Part shown: piece after piece, positions 17,087-26,125 of the stretch
How the letters are laid out: each line of letters begins with the position of its first letter
How positions within the stretch are numbered: the first letter of the stretch is position 1
From: Actinopolyspora lacussalsi
GTDB lineage: Bacteria > Actinomycetota > Actinomycetes > Mycobacteriales > Pseudonocardiaceae
Assembly (NCBI GenBank): GCA_030803735.1
Contig: JAURUC010000001.1
Span: 524,501-588,500, forward strand
DNA: 64,000 bases
Direction: 5' to 3'
Notes under the pieces: generated by a model
Seen by the model: only the letters and a program-made list of their open reading frames with translations
Database searches by the model: none
What the model was told of the DNA's origin: nothing
Program-made: the position numbers and the translations under genes

Positions 17087-18784
17087 TCAACTCAGCCCGA
17101 CGACCTCGCCGCGGTCGTCGATGTCGATCCGCTCCGCCGCGGGCCGGGAACTCAGTCCCGGCATGGTGCGCATGTCGCCGCAGATGGGGTAGACGAACCC
17201 GGCACCGACCGAAGCCCGGACCTCACGCACCGGCAGCGTCCATCCCGTAGGAGCCCCCAACAGACTCGGATCGGAACTCAGCGACAAGTGCGTCTTGGCG
17301 ATGCACACCGGCAGCGAATCGAACCCGTTGGCCGTGTAACTGCGCAACGCGCGTTCCGCCGCGGGGGTGTACGAAACTCCGTCGGCGCCGTAGACCCTGG
17401 TGGCGACCGTCTCGATCTTGGTGCGCAGATCCGCGGAGTCGGGGTAGAGCAGTTCGAATCGACTGGGTTCCTCGGCGGCCTCGCTGACCGCTTCGGCCAG
17501 TTCCACCGCCCCCTTGCCACCGTCGGTGAAATGGGTGCTGATGGCCACGCGGGCACCCGCGTTCTCGGCCACCTCGCGGATCGCCTGGTGCTCACTGGGG
17601 TGGTCGGTGGGGAACGCGTTCACCGCCACCACGGGTGAGACACCGTGCATGCGCAGATTCTCGATCTGCTTGCGGAGGTTGTCGGCCCCCGTGAGCACGT
17701 CCTCCGGATTCTCGTCGAGCATCTCCGCCGGAAGATCCTTGCCCGCCACCACGCGGAATCGCCCGGAGTGCGCCTTCAACGCCCGAACGGTGGCGACCAG
17801 CACCGCCGCGTCCGGGCGCAACCCGGAGGTCCGGCACTTGATGTTGAAGAACCGTTCGGCCCCCATGTCGGCACCGAAACCGGCCTCGGTGACCACGTAG
17901 TCGGCACACCTGCTGGCGATGCGGTCGGCCACGATGGAGGAGTTGCCGTGCGCGATGTTGCCGAACGGGCCCGCGTGCACCAGCACCGGTGTGTTCTCGA
18001 CGGTCTGCATCAGGTTGGGCTTGATCGCTTCCCGCATGATCACCGTCATCGCACCGGCGGCACCCAGCTGCTCCGCCGTGACCGGCTGCCCCTGGTGGGT
18101 GTAGCCCACGACGATGCGTCCCAGCCGTTCACGCATGTCGTGCAGCGAGTTGGACAGTGCCAGCACCGCCATCACCTCGCTGGCCGCGGTGATGTCGAAA
18201 CCCGTCTGGTGCGGAGTGCCGTCGGCACTGCCGCCCAGGCCGGTCACCACGTTGCGCAACTCCCGGTCGTTGATGTCGACCACCCGCCGCCAGGTCACCC
18301 GGTGGGGATCCAGCCCGAGTTCGTTGCCCTTGTGGATGTGGTTGTCCACCATCGCCGCCAGCATGTTGTTGGCGGCCGTGACGGCGTGCATATCGCCGGT
18401 CAGGTGCAGGTTCAGTGCCTCCATGGGCACCACCTGGCTGTAGCCACCTCCCGCCGCGCCGCCCTTGATACCGAACGTCGGACCCATGGACGGCTGTCGG
18501 ATCGCGATCGCCGATCGCTTTCCCAGGTGATGCAGTGCCTGGCCGAGTCCGACCGTGGTGGTGGTTTTGCCCTCGCCGAGCGGAGTCGGTGTGATGGCCG
18601 AGACCAGGATGTACTTGGCCCGGTTCTGCTCACCGAGCTCGTCGAGGGCGCTCAGGGAGACCTTGGCGACGTCCCTGCCGTAGGGCTCCAGCAGGTGGGG
18701 AGCCAGCCCCAGATCCGCGGCGACCTCCTCCAGCGGTTTGCGTGGTGAGGACCGCGAGATGTCCAGATCGGACGGCATGTTCAT
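17087..18784 (-). CDS. fhs: Formate-tetrahydrofolate ligase
   Basis: The 565-residue ATP-dependent enzyme joins formate to tetrahydrofolate, giving 10-formyl-THF; it can run in reverse to release formate and ATP. The P-loop is TPLGEGKTTTTVGLGQAL. Other family blocks include IRQPSMGPTFGIKGGAAGGG, LTGDMHAV and EAGFGADMGAERFFNIKCR. The start at 18784 has GGAGG upstream and overlaps the methylene-THF reductase stop codon by 4 bases, so the two are coupled. Its place at the end of a demethylation operon suggests one-carbon units from methylamines are oxidised through THF, with this enzyme freeing formate or saving ATP. Confidence 0.96.
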   Translation of the reverse strand: MNMPSDLDISRSSPRKPLEEVAADLGLAPHLLEPYGRDVAKVSLSALDELGEQNRAKYILVSAITPTPLGEGKTTTTVGLGQALHHLGKRSAIAIRQPSMGPTFGIKGGAAGGGYSQVVPMEALNLHLTGDMHAVTAANNMLAAMVDNHIHKGNELGLDPHRVTWRRVVDINDRELRNVVTGLGGSADGTPHQTGFDITAASEVMAVLALSNSLHDMRERLGRIVVGYTHQGQPVTAEQLGAAGAMTVIMREAIKPNLMQTVENTPVLVHAGPFGNIAHGNSSIVADRIASRCADYVVTEAGFGADMGAERFFNIKCRTSGLRPDAAVLVATVRALKAHSGRFRVVAGKDLPAEMLDENPEDVLTGADNLRKQIENLRMHGVSPVVAVNAFPTDHPSEHQAIREVAENAGARVAISTHFTDGGKGAVELAEAVSEAAEEPSRFELLYPDSADLRTKIETVATRVYGADGVSYTPAAERALRSYTANGFDSLPVCIAKTHLSLSSDPSLLGAPTGWTLPVREVRASVGAGFVYPICGDMRTMPGLSSRPAAERIDIDDRGEVVGLS

Positions 18785-19626
18785 GCGGGCACCTCCTGCA
18801 GCCGGTCGGCCATCTCGATGGCCCATTGCCGGGTCTTGCTGATCTCGTTGAAGGTGAACAGGTGCCAACCCGCGATGTTGTAGTCCGGGTCCACGAGACA
18901 GGGCGACAACTCGTCGAACACGTTCTCCGGGGTGTAGCGGGTCAGCAGCTTGGTTACCACGCCGTGCTGTTTCCGCAGGAAACGCATGGACTGGCCCAGC
19001 CCGATCTTCATCGAGATCCGCAGCAGCTTGCTCGGGTCGATCGATCCCGGCGCACCGATGTAGACCGGCAGTTCGACGCCCCTGGCTCGCATGCTCTTGA
19101 CCCACGAGGCGATCGTGTTCGGGTCGTAGCAGATCTGCGAGACGATGTAGTCGGCGTAACGTGCCTTCTCGTCGGTGGCCTGGATGGTCATGCGATCCGG
19201 GATGAAGGCGTGCTGCTCCGGATACCCGGTGATCCCGAGTCGGTACGGCCTGGTCCCGATCTCCTCCATGCCCCGCAGTAACGAGAGGGCGTCGGTGAAC
19301 CTGCCCGCCGGACGTTCGGCGTCCCCGGCGATCACGAACACCTCCGTGAGACCGAGGTCGCTCACCCGAGCGAGCAGATCGCTCAGATGAGCCGAGTCCC
19401 GGACCAGTCGTGCCGCCAGATGGGGGACCACGTGCATGCCCTCGTCACGCAGCCGTGCCGCGGTGTCCAGAGTGGCTTCGGTCCCCTTGGCTGGCGAGGA
19501 CGTCACGGTCACCGTCGTCCCGGCGGGCAGTTCCCGCACCTGCTCGACGACCCCCCGCAGCGGCAGAACCTCGTAACGGGCGTTGCGGAGGTAACGCTGT
19601 AGCTGTTGTTGCGCGTTCGTGGTCAT
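18781..19626 (-). CDS. Methylenetetrahydrofolate reductase-family protein
   Basis: The 281-residue TIM-barrel flavoprotein belongs to the MetF family. Visible features are VLPLRGVVEQVRELPAGTTV, SDLGLTEVFVIAGDAERPAG, GITGYPEQHAFIPD, YIVSQICYDPNTIASWV and the C-terminal LFTFNEISKTRQWA. It converts between 5,10-methylene-THF and 5-methyl-THF. It is coupled to the genes on both sides by ATGA overlaps. In this operon a likely job is to oxidise 5-methyl-THF made by the GcvT-like methyltransferase upstream, or to draw off methylene-THF; the direction cannot be read from sequence. It differs from a housekeeping metF by context. Confidence 0.88.
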   Translation of the reverse strand: MTTNAQQQLQRYLRNARYEVLPLRGVVEQVRELPAGTTVTVTSSPAKGTEATLDTAARLRDEGMHVVPHLAARLVRDSAHLSDLLARVSDLGLTEVFVIAGDAERPAGRFTDALSLLRGMEEIGTRPYRLGITGYPEQHAFIPDRMTIQATDEKARYADYIVSQICYDPNTIASWVKSMRARGVELPVYIGAPGSIDPSKLLRISMKIGLGQSMRFLRKQHGVVTKLLTRYTPENVFDELSPCLVDPDYNIAGWHLFTFNEISKTRQWAIEMADRLQEVPA

Positions 19627-20834
19627 TTCGACACCGCCGCTTCTTCCTGCCGTTCGAACTGCTTGGGGATCTGCTTCTTCGGGTCGAGGAACGGCTTTTC
19701 CACCACCTCGGCCTCCTGCGGGCCGTGCTGGGTCTCCACCACGAGTGGTGTACCCACCTCGTGGTAGCTGATCGGCACCATCGCGTAACCGATGTTGCGG
19801 TCCAGCCTCGGCGAGTGGCAGGCGGAGGTGACGTCTCCGATACGCAGTCCGTTGGGATCCCGAACCGGGAAGGTGTCGATCATCGAGCCGTCGTTGAAGC
19901 TGCCCACTTCGGGGCCACCCATGGCCACACCCACCAGCTTGCGGGTGATCCCCTCGTTGTAGATCCTGGTCAGCGCGGATTTCCCGATGAAGTCCGCCTC
20001 CTGGTTGAGATCGACCATCCAGGTCGCCTCGAACCCGTAACCGACCTCGAACGGATTCGTGTCGTAGGTGATGTCGCAGCCCCAGGACAGGATGCCCGCC
20101 TCGATCCGCCGGATGTGGCAGGGACCGATCACCCGCATGTCGTAGGGCCGACCGGCCTCCCAGATCTTCTCCCAGAGTCGCACACCGTCCTGGCTGGCGT
20201 TGTGCAGGTAGATCTCGTAGCCGAGCTCGGCGGTGTAGCCGGTACGCGAGACGATCACGTCCATACCGTCCAGCTGCCGGTCAACGGCGTAGTAGTACGG
20301 AATCTCCTGGATGGACTCCCCGAACAGGTCCACCATGACGTCACGGGACTTCGGCCCCTGTACCTGGACCGGCCCCACGTCGGGTTCACGGATCTGGACG
20401 TTCATCCCCAGGCTGTAGGCGAGCCCCTTGGCCCACAGCAGCACGTCGCTGTCGGCCAGCGACAGCCAGAAGTGGTTCTCCCCGAGGCGCAGCAGCACGG
20501 GATCGTTGATGATGCCGCCGTCCTCCGCGGTGATGAACACGTACTTGCACTGCCCGACCCGGCACTTGTTCAGATCCCGGGGGACCAGCATGTTGGTGAA
20601 CTCGAAGGCGTCCGGGCCGGTGATCTCCACCTGACGCTCGACACCGACGTCCCACAGCGTCACACCGTTGAGCAGGTGCCAGTACTCGGCTACCGGGTCA
20701 CCGTAGTGCCTGGCGTGATAGGTGTGGTTGTACACGCTGTACATCCCCACCCCATGCCTGCGCGAAGCGTAGAAGAAGGGGGACTTGCGGAGACGGGGGT
20801 ACTGCAGGATCGCGGGGGTCGGGTTGATGCTCAT
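19623..20834 (-). CDS. GcvT-like folate-dependent aminomethyl/methyltransferase
   Basis: The 403-residue stand-alone protein of the glycine-cleavage T / DmdA fold has the landmarks LWDVGVERQVEITGPDAFEF, YYAVDRQLDGMDVIVSRTGY, TAELGYEIYLHNASQDGV and IRRIEAGILSWGCDITYDTN, then FIGKSAL before a beta-barrel tail. Family members move methyl or methylene groups from an amine or sulfonium compound to tetrahydrofolate; DmdA acts on dimethylsulfoniopropionate. Here it sits between a dimethylglycine-dehydrogenase-like gene and metF/fhs, so an N-methyl (betaine-type) substrate is likely, with DMSP as an alternative. The start at 20834 follows GAGGAG. No H-, P- or L-protein genes are present, arguing against glycine cleavage. 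Confidence 0.85.
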   Translation of the reverse strand: MSINPTPAILQYPRLRKSPFFYASRRHGVGMYSVYNHTYHARHYGDPVAEYWHLLNGVTLWDVGVERQVEITGPDAFEFTNMLVPRDLNKCRVGQCKYVFITAEDGGIINDPVLLRLGENHFWLSLADSDVLLWAKGLAYSLGMNVQIREPDVGPVQVQGPKSRDVMVDLFGESIQEIPYYYAVDRQLDGMDVIVSRTGYTAELGYEIYLHNASQDGVRLWEKIWEAGRPYDMRVIGPCHIRRIEAGILSWGCDITYDTNPFEVGYGFEATWMVDLNQEADFIGKSALTRIYNEGITRKLVGVAMGGPEVGSFNDGSMIDTFPVRDPNGLRIGDVTSACHSPRLDRNIGYAMVPISYHEVGTPLVVETQHGPQEAEVVEKPFLDPKKQIPKQFERQEEAAVSK

Positions 20835-20933
20835 GGGGGACTCCTCACGGGGTTGATGGGGCGATTCCGCCGGACCGTCCACCGCGCTGCGGTCAATGGC
20901 CCGGTTGTCGGGGGGATGGAGCTCGATGCGCTC

Positions 20934-23426
20934 TCAGCAGCGCATCCGTTTCATCTCGGGATCGAACACCGGATCGGACATCACCGTGGCGGGATGCCGT
21001 TCTCCGAAGTAGGCCACCTCGACGGAGGTACCCGCTTCGGACAGTTCCGAGGGCAACCACGCGTAGGCGAGACTGAGGCCGAGGCTGTGGCCGTAGCCCG
21101 TACTCGTGGTGAAACCGCTGGCTCGCCGGTCCTGGGAATCGGCGAAGACCGGCTCGGAACCCATCACTACCGTGCCGTCGTCGACCGACAGGCAGCACAA
21201 CTTTCGTCGTATCGGGGACTCGCGGTGGCGAAGCAGCGCGTCACGACCGATGAACTGGCCCTTGTCCGGTTTCACCGCGAAGGCCAGCCCCGCCTCGTCG
21301 GGGGTGTGCACGCTCCACATGTCACCGCCCCAGGCCCGGTATCCCTTTTCCAGCCTCATGTTGCTGAAAGCGCCCCTGCCGCCGGCGATGACGCCGTACT
21401 CGGCGCCCGCGCCCGCCAGCAGGTCCCAGAGCCGTAGTCCGAAGTCGGCCGTGGTGTAGAGCTCCCACCCGAGCTCACCGACGTAGGACAGTCGCAGCGC
21501 CGTGACCGGAACCTCCCGGACGAACAACCGCTTGGCCCGGAAGAACCGGAACTGCTCGTGCGAGACGTCGGTCTCGGTCAGTGACTGCAGCACCGCACGT
21601 GCGTACGGCCCCCACAGACCGATGCAGCACGTACCGCCGGTGATGTCACGTACCGTGGTCGACTCGTCCGCGTGGTCGCTCATCCACGCGATGTCCCGCT
21701 GTCCGTTGCAGCCGACCTGGAAGGTGTTCTCCGAAAGCCGCGCCACGGTGACGTCCGAGCGGATACCACCCTTGTGATCGAGCATCAGCGTGTAGGTCAC
21801 GTACCCGGGAGCACGGTCCAGCTGATTGGTCGTCAACCGCTGTAGCAGCTCCAGCGCCCCGGGGCCGCTGACCTCCGCCCGGCACAGCGAGGTCATGTCG
21901 TACATGGCGACCCGTTCACGGGTGACCTGGTGCTCGGCCGCGATGATCGGGGACCAGTAACGGCCGGCCCACCGGCCGGGGGCGGCTGTCTCCCGGCCGT
22001 TCACGAGGGATCCGTTGGCCTCGAACCAGTGCGGCCGTTCCCATCCGCTGGCCTCCAGGAACACCGCCCCGAGTTCCTGCTGGCGCGGGTAGAACGGGCT
22101 GGTGCGCAGTGGCCTGGGGTGTTCGGGGGGCTGCTGGGGGTGGATGATGTCGTAGACCTCGCGGAAGGTCTGCGCGCTGCGCTCGGACACGTAGCTGTCG
22201 CTGTGCGCGAAGTTCTCGAACCGCCGCACGTCCGCCGAGCGCAGGTCGATGCTGGGCTCGCCCTCGGTCATCCACTCGGCCACCGCCAACCCCACGCCCG
22301 CGGAGTGCGTGATCCACACCGCCTCGGCGACCCAGAAGTTGTCCACCTCGCGGGTCGGTCCCAGCACCGGAGCGCCGTCGGCGGTGAACAGGAAGATCCC
22401 GTTCATACCCTCGGCCACCTCGGTGCGCCGCAACGCGGGGATCAGCTCGCGCGCCTCCGCGAACGGCTTGGCGAAGTCCTCGGGTGTGAACGGGTGAACC
22501 GAGGACATGCCCTTCCAGCCGCCGCCCTCCGCCGGTGCCTCGACGCCGTCACCCGCGGCCTTGGTCGGGGCCAGCTCGTCGCAGGACACGGGGATCACCC
22601 GGTGCTGGTAGGAGCCGATTCCGTAGCGGTCGTGGATCTGCCGGAAGTACAGCGAGCTGTCCTGCTGGCGCAGAATCGGTTGTTCGACCTCCTCGTCACC
22701 GGTTACCAGCCCTTCGACCGGCTCGGTGACCGCGTACTGGTGGGCGACCGGTTGCACCGGGATGGACACGCCCGCCATCTCGCCGATTCGCGGCCCCCAG
22801 ATGCCCGCGCAGCACAGCACCCGCTCGGCCGTGACCGTTCCCCGGTCCGTGTGCACCGCGTTCACCCGGCCGTCGGCCGTGTCGAAGCCGGTGACAGCGG
22901 TGTGGTCGGCGAACCGGACGCCGAGACGCTGTGCCTCCCGAGCCATGGACTCGGCGGCGCGTACCGGCTTGGCGACTCCGTCGGTGGGCACGTGGAACCC
23001 GCCGTAAATCCGGCTCGGATCCACCTGCGGGATCCGCTCGTGGACCTCTTCCGGTGTGAGCAGCGTGCCGTCCACGCCCCAGGCGGTGGCGAGTCCGTGT
23101 TTGCGGTGGAGCTCGTCCCACCGCTCCCGTGAGGTGGCGACCTCGATTCCCCCCACCTGGTGGAAGCAGGGGTGACCGTCCACGCTCGCGGCGGTGAACC
23201 GCTCCACCGTGTAGCGCGCCAGCTGGGTCATCGTCTGCGAGCCGCTGGTCTGGAAGACGAGCCCCGGCGCGTGCGAGGACGAGCCACCGGTGGCGAAGAG
23301 TGGCCCCTGCTCGACCACGAGTACGTCCGTCACCCCGCGTTGGGCGAGGTGGTAGGCGGTACTGCAACCGACGATTCCAGCGCCGATTATCACGATGCGT
23401 GCACTCGAATCGAGCACCGAAGCCAT
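20934..23426 (-). CDS. Dimethylglycine dehydrogenase-like FAD/folate enzyme
   Basis: The 830-residue two-domain protein pairs an N-terminal FAD amine-oxidase domain (ARIVIIGAGIVGCSTAYHLA, GAGIVG at 15-20) with a C-terminal GcvT domain from about residue 480 (YDMTSLCRAEVSGPGALELL, FSNMRLEKGYRAWGGDMWSV, KGQFIGRDALL). His52 in GGSSSHAPGL matches the His that carries covalent FAD in dimethylglycine and sarcosine dehydrogenases. The reaction expected is oxidative N-demethylation, with the methyl group caught as 5,10-methylene-THF. The start at 23426 gives the family N-terminus. It heads the operon with the GcvT-like, metF-like and fhs genes and faces a GntR regulator. Confidence 0.9.
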   Translation of the reverse strand: MASVLDSSARIVIIGAGIVGCSTAYHLAQRGVTDVLVVEQGPLFATGGSSSHAPGLVFQTSGSQTMTQLARYTVERFTAASVDGHPCFHQVGGIEVATSRERWDELHRKHGLATAWGVDGTLLTPEEVHERIPQVDPSRIYGGFHVPTDGVAKPVRAAESMAREAQRLGVRFADHTAVTGFDTADGRVNAVHTDRGTVTAERVLCCAGIWGPRIGEMAGVSIPVQPVAHQYAVTEPVEGLVTGDEEVEQPILRQQDSSLYFRQIHDRYGIGSYQHRVIPVSCDELAPTKAAGDGVEAPAEGGGWKGMSSVHPFTPEDFAKPFAEARELIPALRRTEVAEGMNGIFLFTADGAPVLGPTREVDNFWVAEAVWITHSAGVGLAVAEWMTEGEPSIDLRSADVRRFENFAHSDSYVSERSAQTFREVYDIIHPQQPPEHPRPLRTSPFYPRQQELGAVFLEASGWERPHWFEANGSLVNGRETAAPGRWAGRYWSPIIAAEHQVTRERVAMYDMTSLCRAEVSGPGALELLQRLTTNQLDRAPGYVTYTLMLDHKGGIRSDVTVARLSENTFQVGCNGQRDIAWMSDHADESTTVRDITGGTCCIGLWGPYARAVLQSLTETDVSHEQFRFFRAKRLFVREVPVTALRLSYVGELGWELYTTADFGLRLWDLLAGAGAEYGVIAGGRGAFSNMRLEKGYRAWGGDMWSVHTPDEAGLAFAVKPDKGQFIGRDALLRHRESPIRRKLCCLSVDDGTVVMGSEPVFADSQDRRASGFTTSTGYGHSLGLSLAYAWLPSELSEAGTSVEVAYFGERHPATVMSDPVFDPEMKRMRC

Positions 23427-23458
23427 TGCCGCCCCCTGCCGAATATCGGGAACCGGTG

Positions 23459-23473
23459 TTGCGTCTAGAACAA
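23459..23473. promoter_or_regulatory. Possible IclR-type half-site upstream of the dimethylglycine dehydrogenase-like gene
   Basis: TTGCGTCTAGAACAA, about 35 bases upstream of the start, shares the TTGCGT half with the candidate operator in front of the iclR gene at 29868. The match is only 10 of 15 positions, so this is a weak call. Confidence 0.25.
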
Positions 23474-23619
23474 CTATCTGCGTCACTCGCAACAGTGCGC
23501 CCGATGCTCTATGTGCGTCAAGACACACATTCGGGCGACAAGAGAATGGCTTGCCGGCTCAAGATCGCGGGGTTGTGCTGGGGAATCGGTGAGTTCGCCA
23601 GCGTGGGGCGAAGATGTCG

Positions 23620-24303
23620 CTACAGCACTTGGCGAATCGAGTTCTCGAAGTGATCGACGTGGTCGACCGCGACGCGGTCGGCCCGGTCCGCATCGGCGTC
23701 GATGACGGCTTTCAGTAACTCGGTGTGTTCGGTGACATGGCTCGTGACGTCACTCAATCGATCGAAGAAAAGTCCCCAGATGCGCAGTGCGAGGTTGTAG
23801 TACTGCCCGAGAGTGCTTTCCAGGTAGCCGTTGTGGGTGCAGCGGTACAGCGTGCGGTGCACCCGGGCGTCCACGCCCATGACCGACTCCGGTTCTTCGG
23901 GGACGCGCTCCACCAGCTCCACCAGTTCCGCGAGCTCGCCCCGCTCCGCCTCGGTGGACCGTTCGGCCGCCCTCCTGGCCGCGTGTCCCTCCAGCCTCCG
24001 CCGCACGTCGGCGATCAGGGCGTGATCGGTGATATTGACCTCGGTGACGAAGGTGCCCCTGCGGGGGTAGATCGCCACCAGGGACTCGGCGGCGAGGCGT
24101 TTCACGGCCTCCCGGAAGGGGGTGCGTCCGAGGTCCAGCTCGCTGGTCAGTGCTTCTTCCCGCACGGGGGATCCGGGGGCCAGCCGCAGCGACAGGATCT
24201 CCTCCCGCAGGGTCAGGTAGGCGCGCTCGGCCTGTGAGGGGCGCTCCTGGGAGAACCGCTGCGGCGAACTGTCACCCGATGGGGAATTGACCGCTTCCGA
24301 CAC
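23620..24303 (-). CDS. GntR-family regulator with FCD domain
   Basis: The 227-residue protein has the winged helix at about 25-90 (AERAYLTLREEILSLRLAPG, then REEALTSELDLGRTPFREAV, and IYPRRGTFV). An all-helical FCD ligand domain follows, with the metal-site histidines spread through DARVHRTLYRCTHNGYL and VTEHTELLKAVIDADADRAD. FCD regulators sense small carboxylates or amino acids. Placed between the dehydrogenase operon and the divergent sarcosine oxidase operon, it is the natural candidate to control both; a short palindrome is found upstream of its GTG start at 24303. Confidence 0.92.
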   Translation of the reverse strand: MSEAVNSPSGDSSPQRFSQERPSQAERAYLTLREEILSLRLAPGSPVREEALTSELDLGRTPFREAVKRLAAESLVAIYPRRGTFVTEVNITDHALIADVRRRLEGHAARRAAERSTEAERGELAELVELVERVPEEPESVMGVDARVHRTLYRCTHNGYLESTLGQYYNLALRIWGLFFDRLSDVTSHVTEHTELLKAVIDADADRADRVAVDHVDHFENSIRQVL

Positions 24304-24324
24304 GACTCGTAGCCTACCTCACAG

Positions 24325-24338
24325 ACTGACATTTCAGT
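24325..24338. promoter_or_regulatory. Candidate GntR/FCD operator
   Basis: ACTGACATTTCAGT contains a 5-bp perfect inverted repeat (ACTGA / TCAGT, 4-base spacer) 22 bases upstream of the GntR start and 150 bases before soxB. Length and spacing fit FCD-type sites. Confidence 0.45.
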
Positions 24339-24488
24339 TGTTGTTCACTCATATGTAACGATGATCGTCATCGGTCACCCAGTGCTCTTCGTGCGGTTCG
24401 GCCGCGCCGCGGGACCTCTCCGGCAGCCGGACCGATCCGATCCACCGACATCGCCGGTCACCAGCAAACTGCCAGCAAGGAGCCACCG

Positions 24489-25709
24489 TTGGTCGCTGAC
24501 GGCAACACCCCAGCTCCCCCGGAGCGGCTGTGGCGCAACCCGGAGCCGAAACGCAACTACGACGTGGTGATCGTCGGGGCCGGCGGGCACGGACTGGCCA
24601 CCGCTTATTACCTGGCGCGCAACCACGGCATCACCGACATCGCCGTTGTCGAGCGCGGGTGGCTCGCGGGCGGCAACATGGCCCGAAACACCACGATCAT
24701 CCGTTCGAACTACCTGCTCGACGCCAGCGCCGCGCTCTACGACCACGCGTTGCGGCTCTGGGAGGAACTCCACGAGGAACTCGACTACGAGTTCCACTTC
24801 AGCCAGCGCGGCGTGCTCAATCTCGCCCACACCGAGCAGGAGGTCCGAGACGCGCGCAGGAGAGCGTTCGCCAACGAGCTCAACGGGGTGGACGCCGAGT
24901 GGGTCACCCCCGACGAGATCTCCGAGATCTGCCCCATCCTCAACACGTCGAATCTGCGCTATCCGGTGCTCGGCGCCACGTACCAGCGCAGAGCGGGAAT
25001 AGCCAAGCACGACCTCGTCGCGTGGGGGCTGGCGCGGAAGTGCGACGAGATGGGAGTGGACTTCATCCAGAACCGCGAGGTCACCGGCTTCGTCACCGAC
25101 GGGGACCGGGTGATCGGGGTGCGAACCGACAACGGTGACATCGGAGCGGGTCGGGTGGGACTGGCCGCGGCGGGAAGGACGACGCTGCTCACCGACACCC
25201 TCGGTATCCGGCTGCCGTTGCAGAGCCACCCGCTGCAGGCCATGGCCACCGAGATCCTCGAACCCGTGCATCCCTGCGTGGTCATGTCCAACCACGTGCA
25301 CGTCTACACCAGCCAGGCCCACAAGGGCGAGCTCGTGCTCGGCGCCGGCATAGACACCCACAACGGGTACACGCAGCGAGGCTCGGTGCACGTGATCGAG
25401 AACCAGCTGGCGGCGGCAGTGGAGCTGTTCCCCGTGTTCGCCAGGGCGCATCTGCTGCGCACCTGGGCCGGCACCGTGGATGTGACCCCGGACGCCTCGC
25501 CGATCATCGGCCCCACGCCCTACGAGAACCTCTTCGTCAACTGCGGCTGGGGGACGGGCGGCTTCAAGGCGACCCCGGGAGCGGGCTGGGTGTTCGCCCA
25601 CACCCTCGCCACCGGGGAGCCCCATCCGCTCAACGAGCCCTACGGCATGGAGCGGTTCACCAGCGGAGCCCTCATAGACGAACACGGCGCGGCCGCCGTC
25701 GCCCACTGA
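24489..25709 (+). CDS. soxB: Sarcosine oxidase beta subunit
   Basis: The 406-residue flavoprotein subunit is where sarcosine is demethylated to glycine. The FAD motif is [20 protein letters not shown] near residue 24, followed by [20 protein letters not shown], characteristic of heterotetrameric SoxB. The segment [14 protein letters not shown] holds the His expected to carry covalent FMN. The end block [20 protein letters not shown] with [12 protein letters not shown] closes the flavin fold. It uses a TTG start at 24489 with AAGGAG six bases upstream. It is followed by soxD, soxA and soxG in the classical order. Confidence 0.96.
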   Translation: MVADGNTPAPPERLWRNPEPKRNYDVVIVGAGGHGLATAYYLARNHGITDIAVVERGWLAGGNMARNTTIIRSNYLLDASAALYDHALRLWEELHEELDYEFHFSQRGVLNLAHTEQEVRDARRRAFANELNGVDAEWVTPDEISEICPILNTSNLRYPVLGATYQRRAGIAKHDLVAWGLARKCDEMGVDFIQNREVTGFVTDGDRVIGVRTDNGDIGAGRVGLAAAGRTTLLTDTLGIRLPLQSHPLQAMATEILEPVHPCVVMSNHVHVYTSQAHKGELVLGAGIDTHNGYTQRGSVHVIENQLAAAVELFPVFARAHLLRTWAGTVDVTPDASPIIGPTPYENLFVNCGWGTGGFKATPGAGWVFAHTLATGEPHPLNEPYGMERFTSGALIDEHGAAAVAH

Positions 25710-25851
25710 AGCGGGGTGACTTCGAATGCGCTGCTCACCAGCAGTTCCCACCAGGCGGGACACCGATTCCCGTGCCGACTCCCGGCCACTCGAGCAAGTT
25801 CCGCCGCGGATTCCCGGTCCGTTGCGCGACGACATCCACAGGAGGCCGTAG

Positions 25852-26121
25852 ATGCTCCTCGTCCGATGCCCGTGGTGTGGTGACCGCGACGAGGCCGAGT
25901 TCCGCTACGGCGGACAGGCCGATGTCGACTACCCGGCCGATCCCCACCAGCTCGACGACGCCACTTGGGGCGAGTACCTGTTCGTTCGCGCGAACCCATC
26001 GGGCTCGTTCGACGAGCGCTGGGTGCACACGGCGGGTTGTCGCCGCTGGTTCTCGGTCGTTCGCGACACCGCGACCAACGAGATGAGGCCGGACATTCCA
26101 CGACGTCGCGAAAGTCGGTAA
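25852..26121 (+). CDS. soxD: Sarcosine oxidase delta subunit
   Basis: The 89-residue zinc-binding subunit starts MLLVRCPWCGDRDEAEFRYG; the two Cys of CPWCG, together with a His and Cys in WVHTAGCRRWF, form the expected zinc site. Length and order between soxB and soxA are canonical. It starts four bases before the end of a short gap to soxA, so translation is probably coupled. Confidence 0.95.
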   Translation: MLLVRCPWCGDRDEAEFRYGGQADVDYPADPHQLDDATWGEYLFVRANPSGSFDERWVHTAGCRRWFSVVRDTATNEMRPDIPRRRESR

Positions 26122-26125
26122 CACC

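Noticed and set aside
19410..21437. 675-codon plus-strand frame
   Set aside because: Runs antisense through three recognised genes (metF-like, GcvT-like, dehydrogenase).
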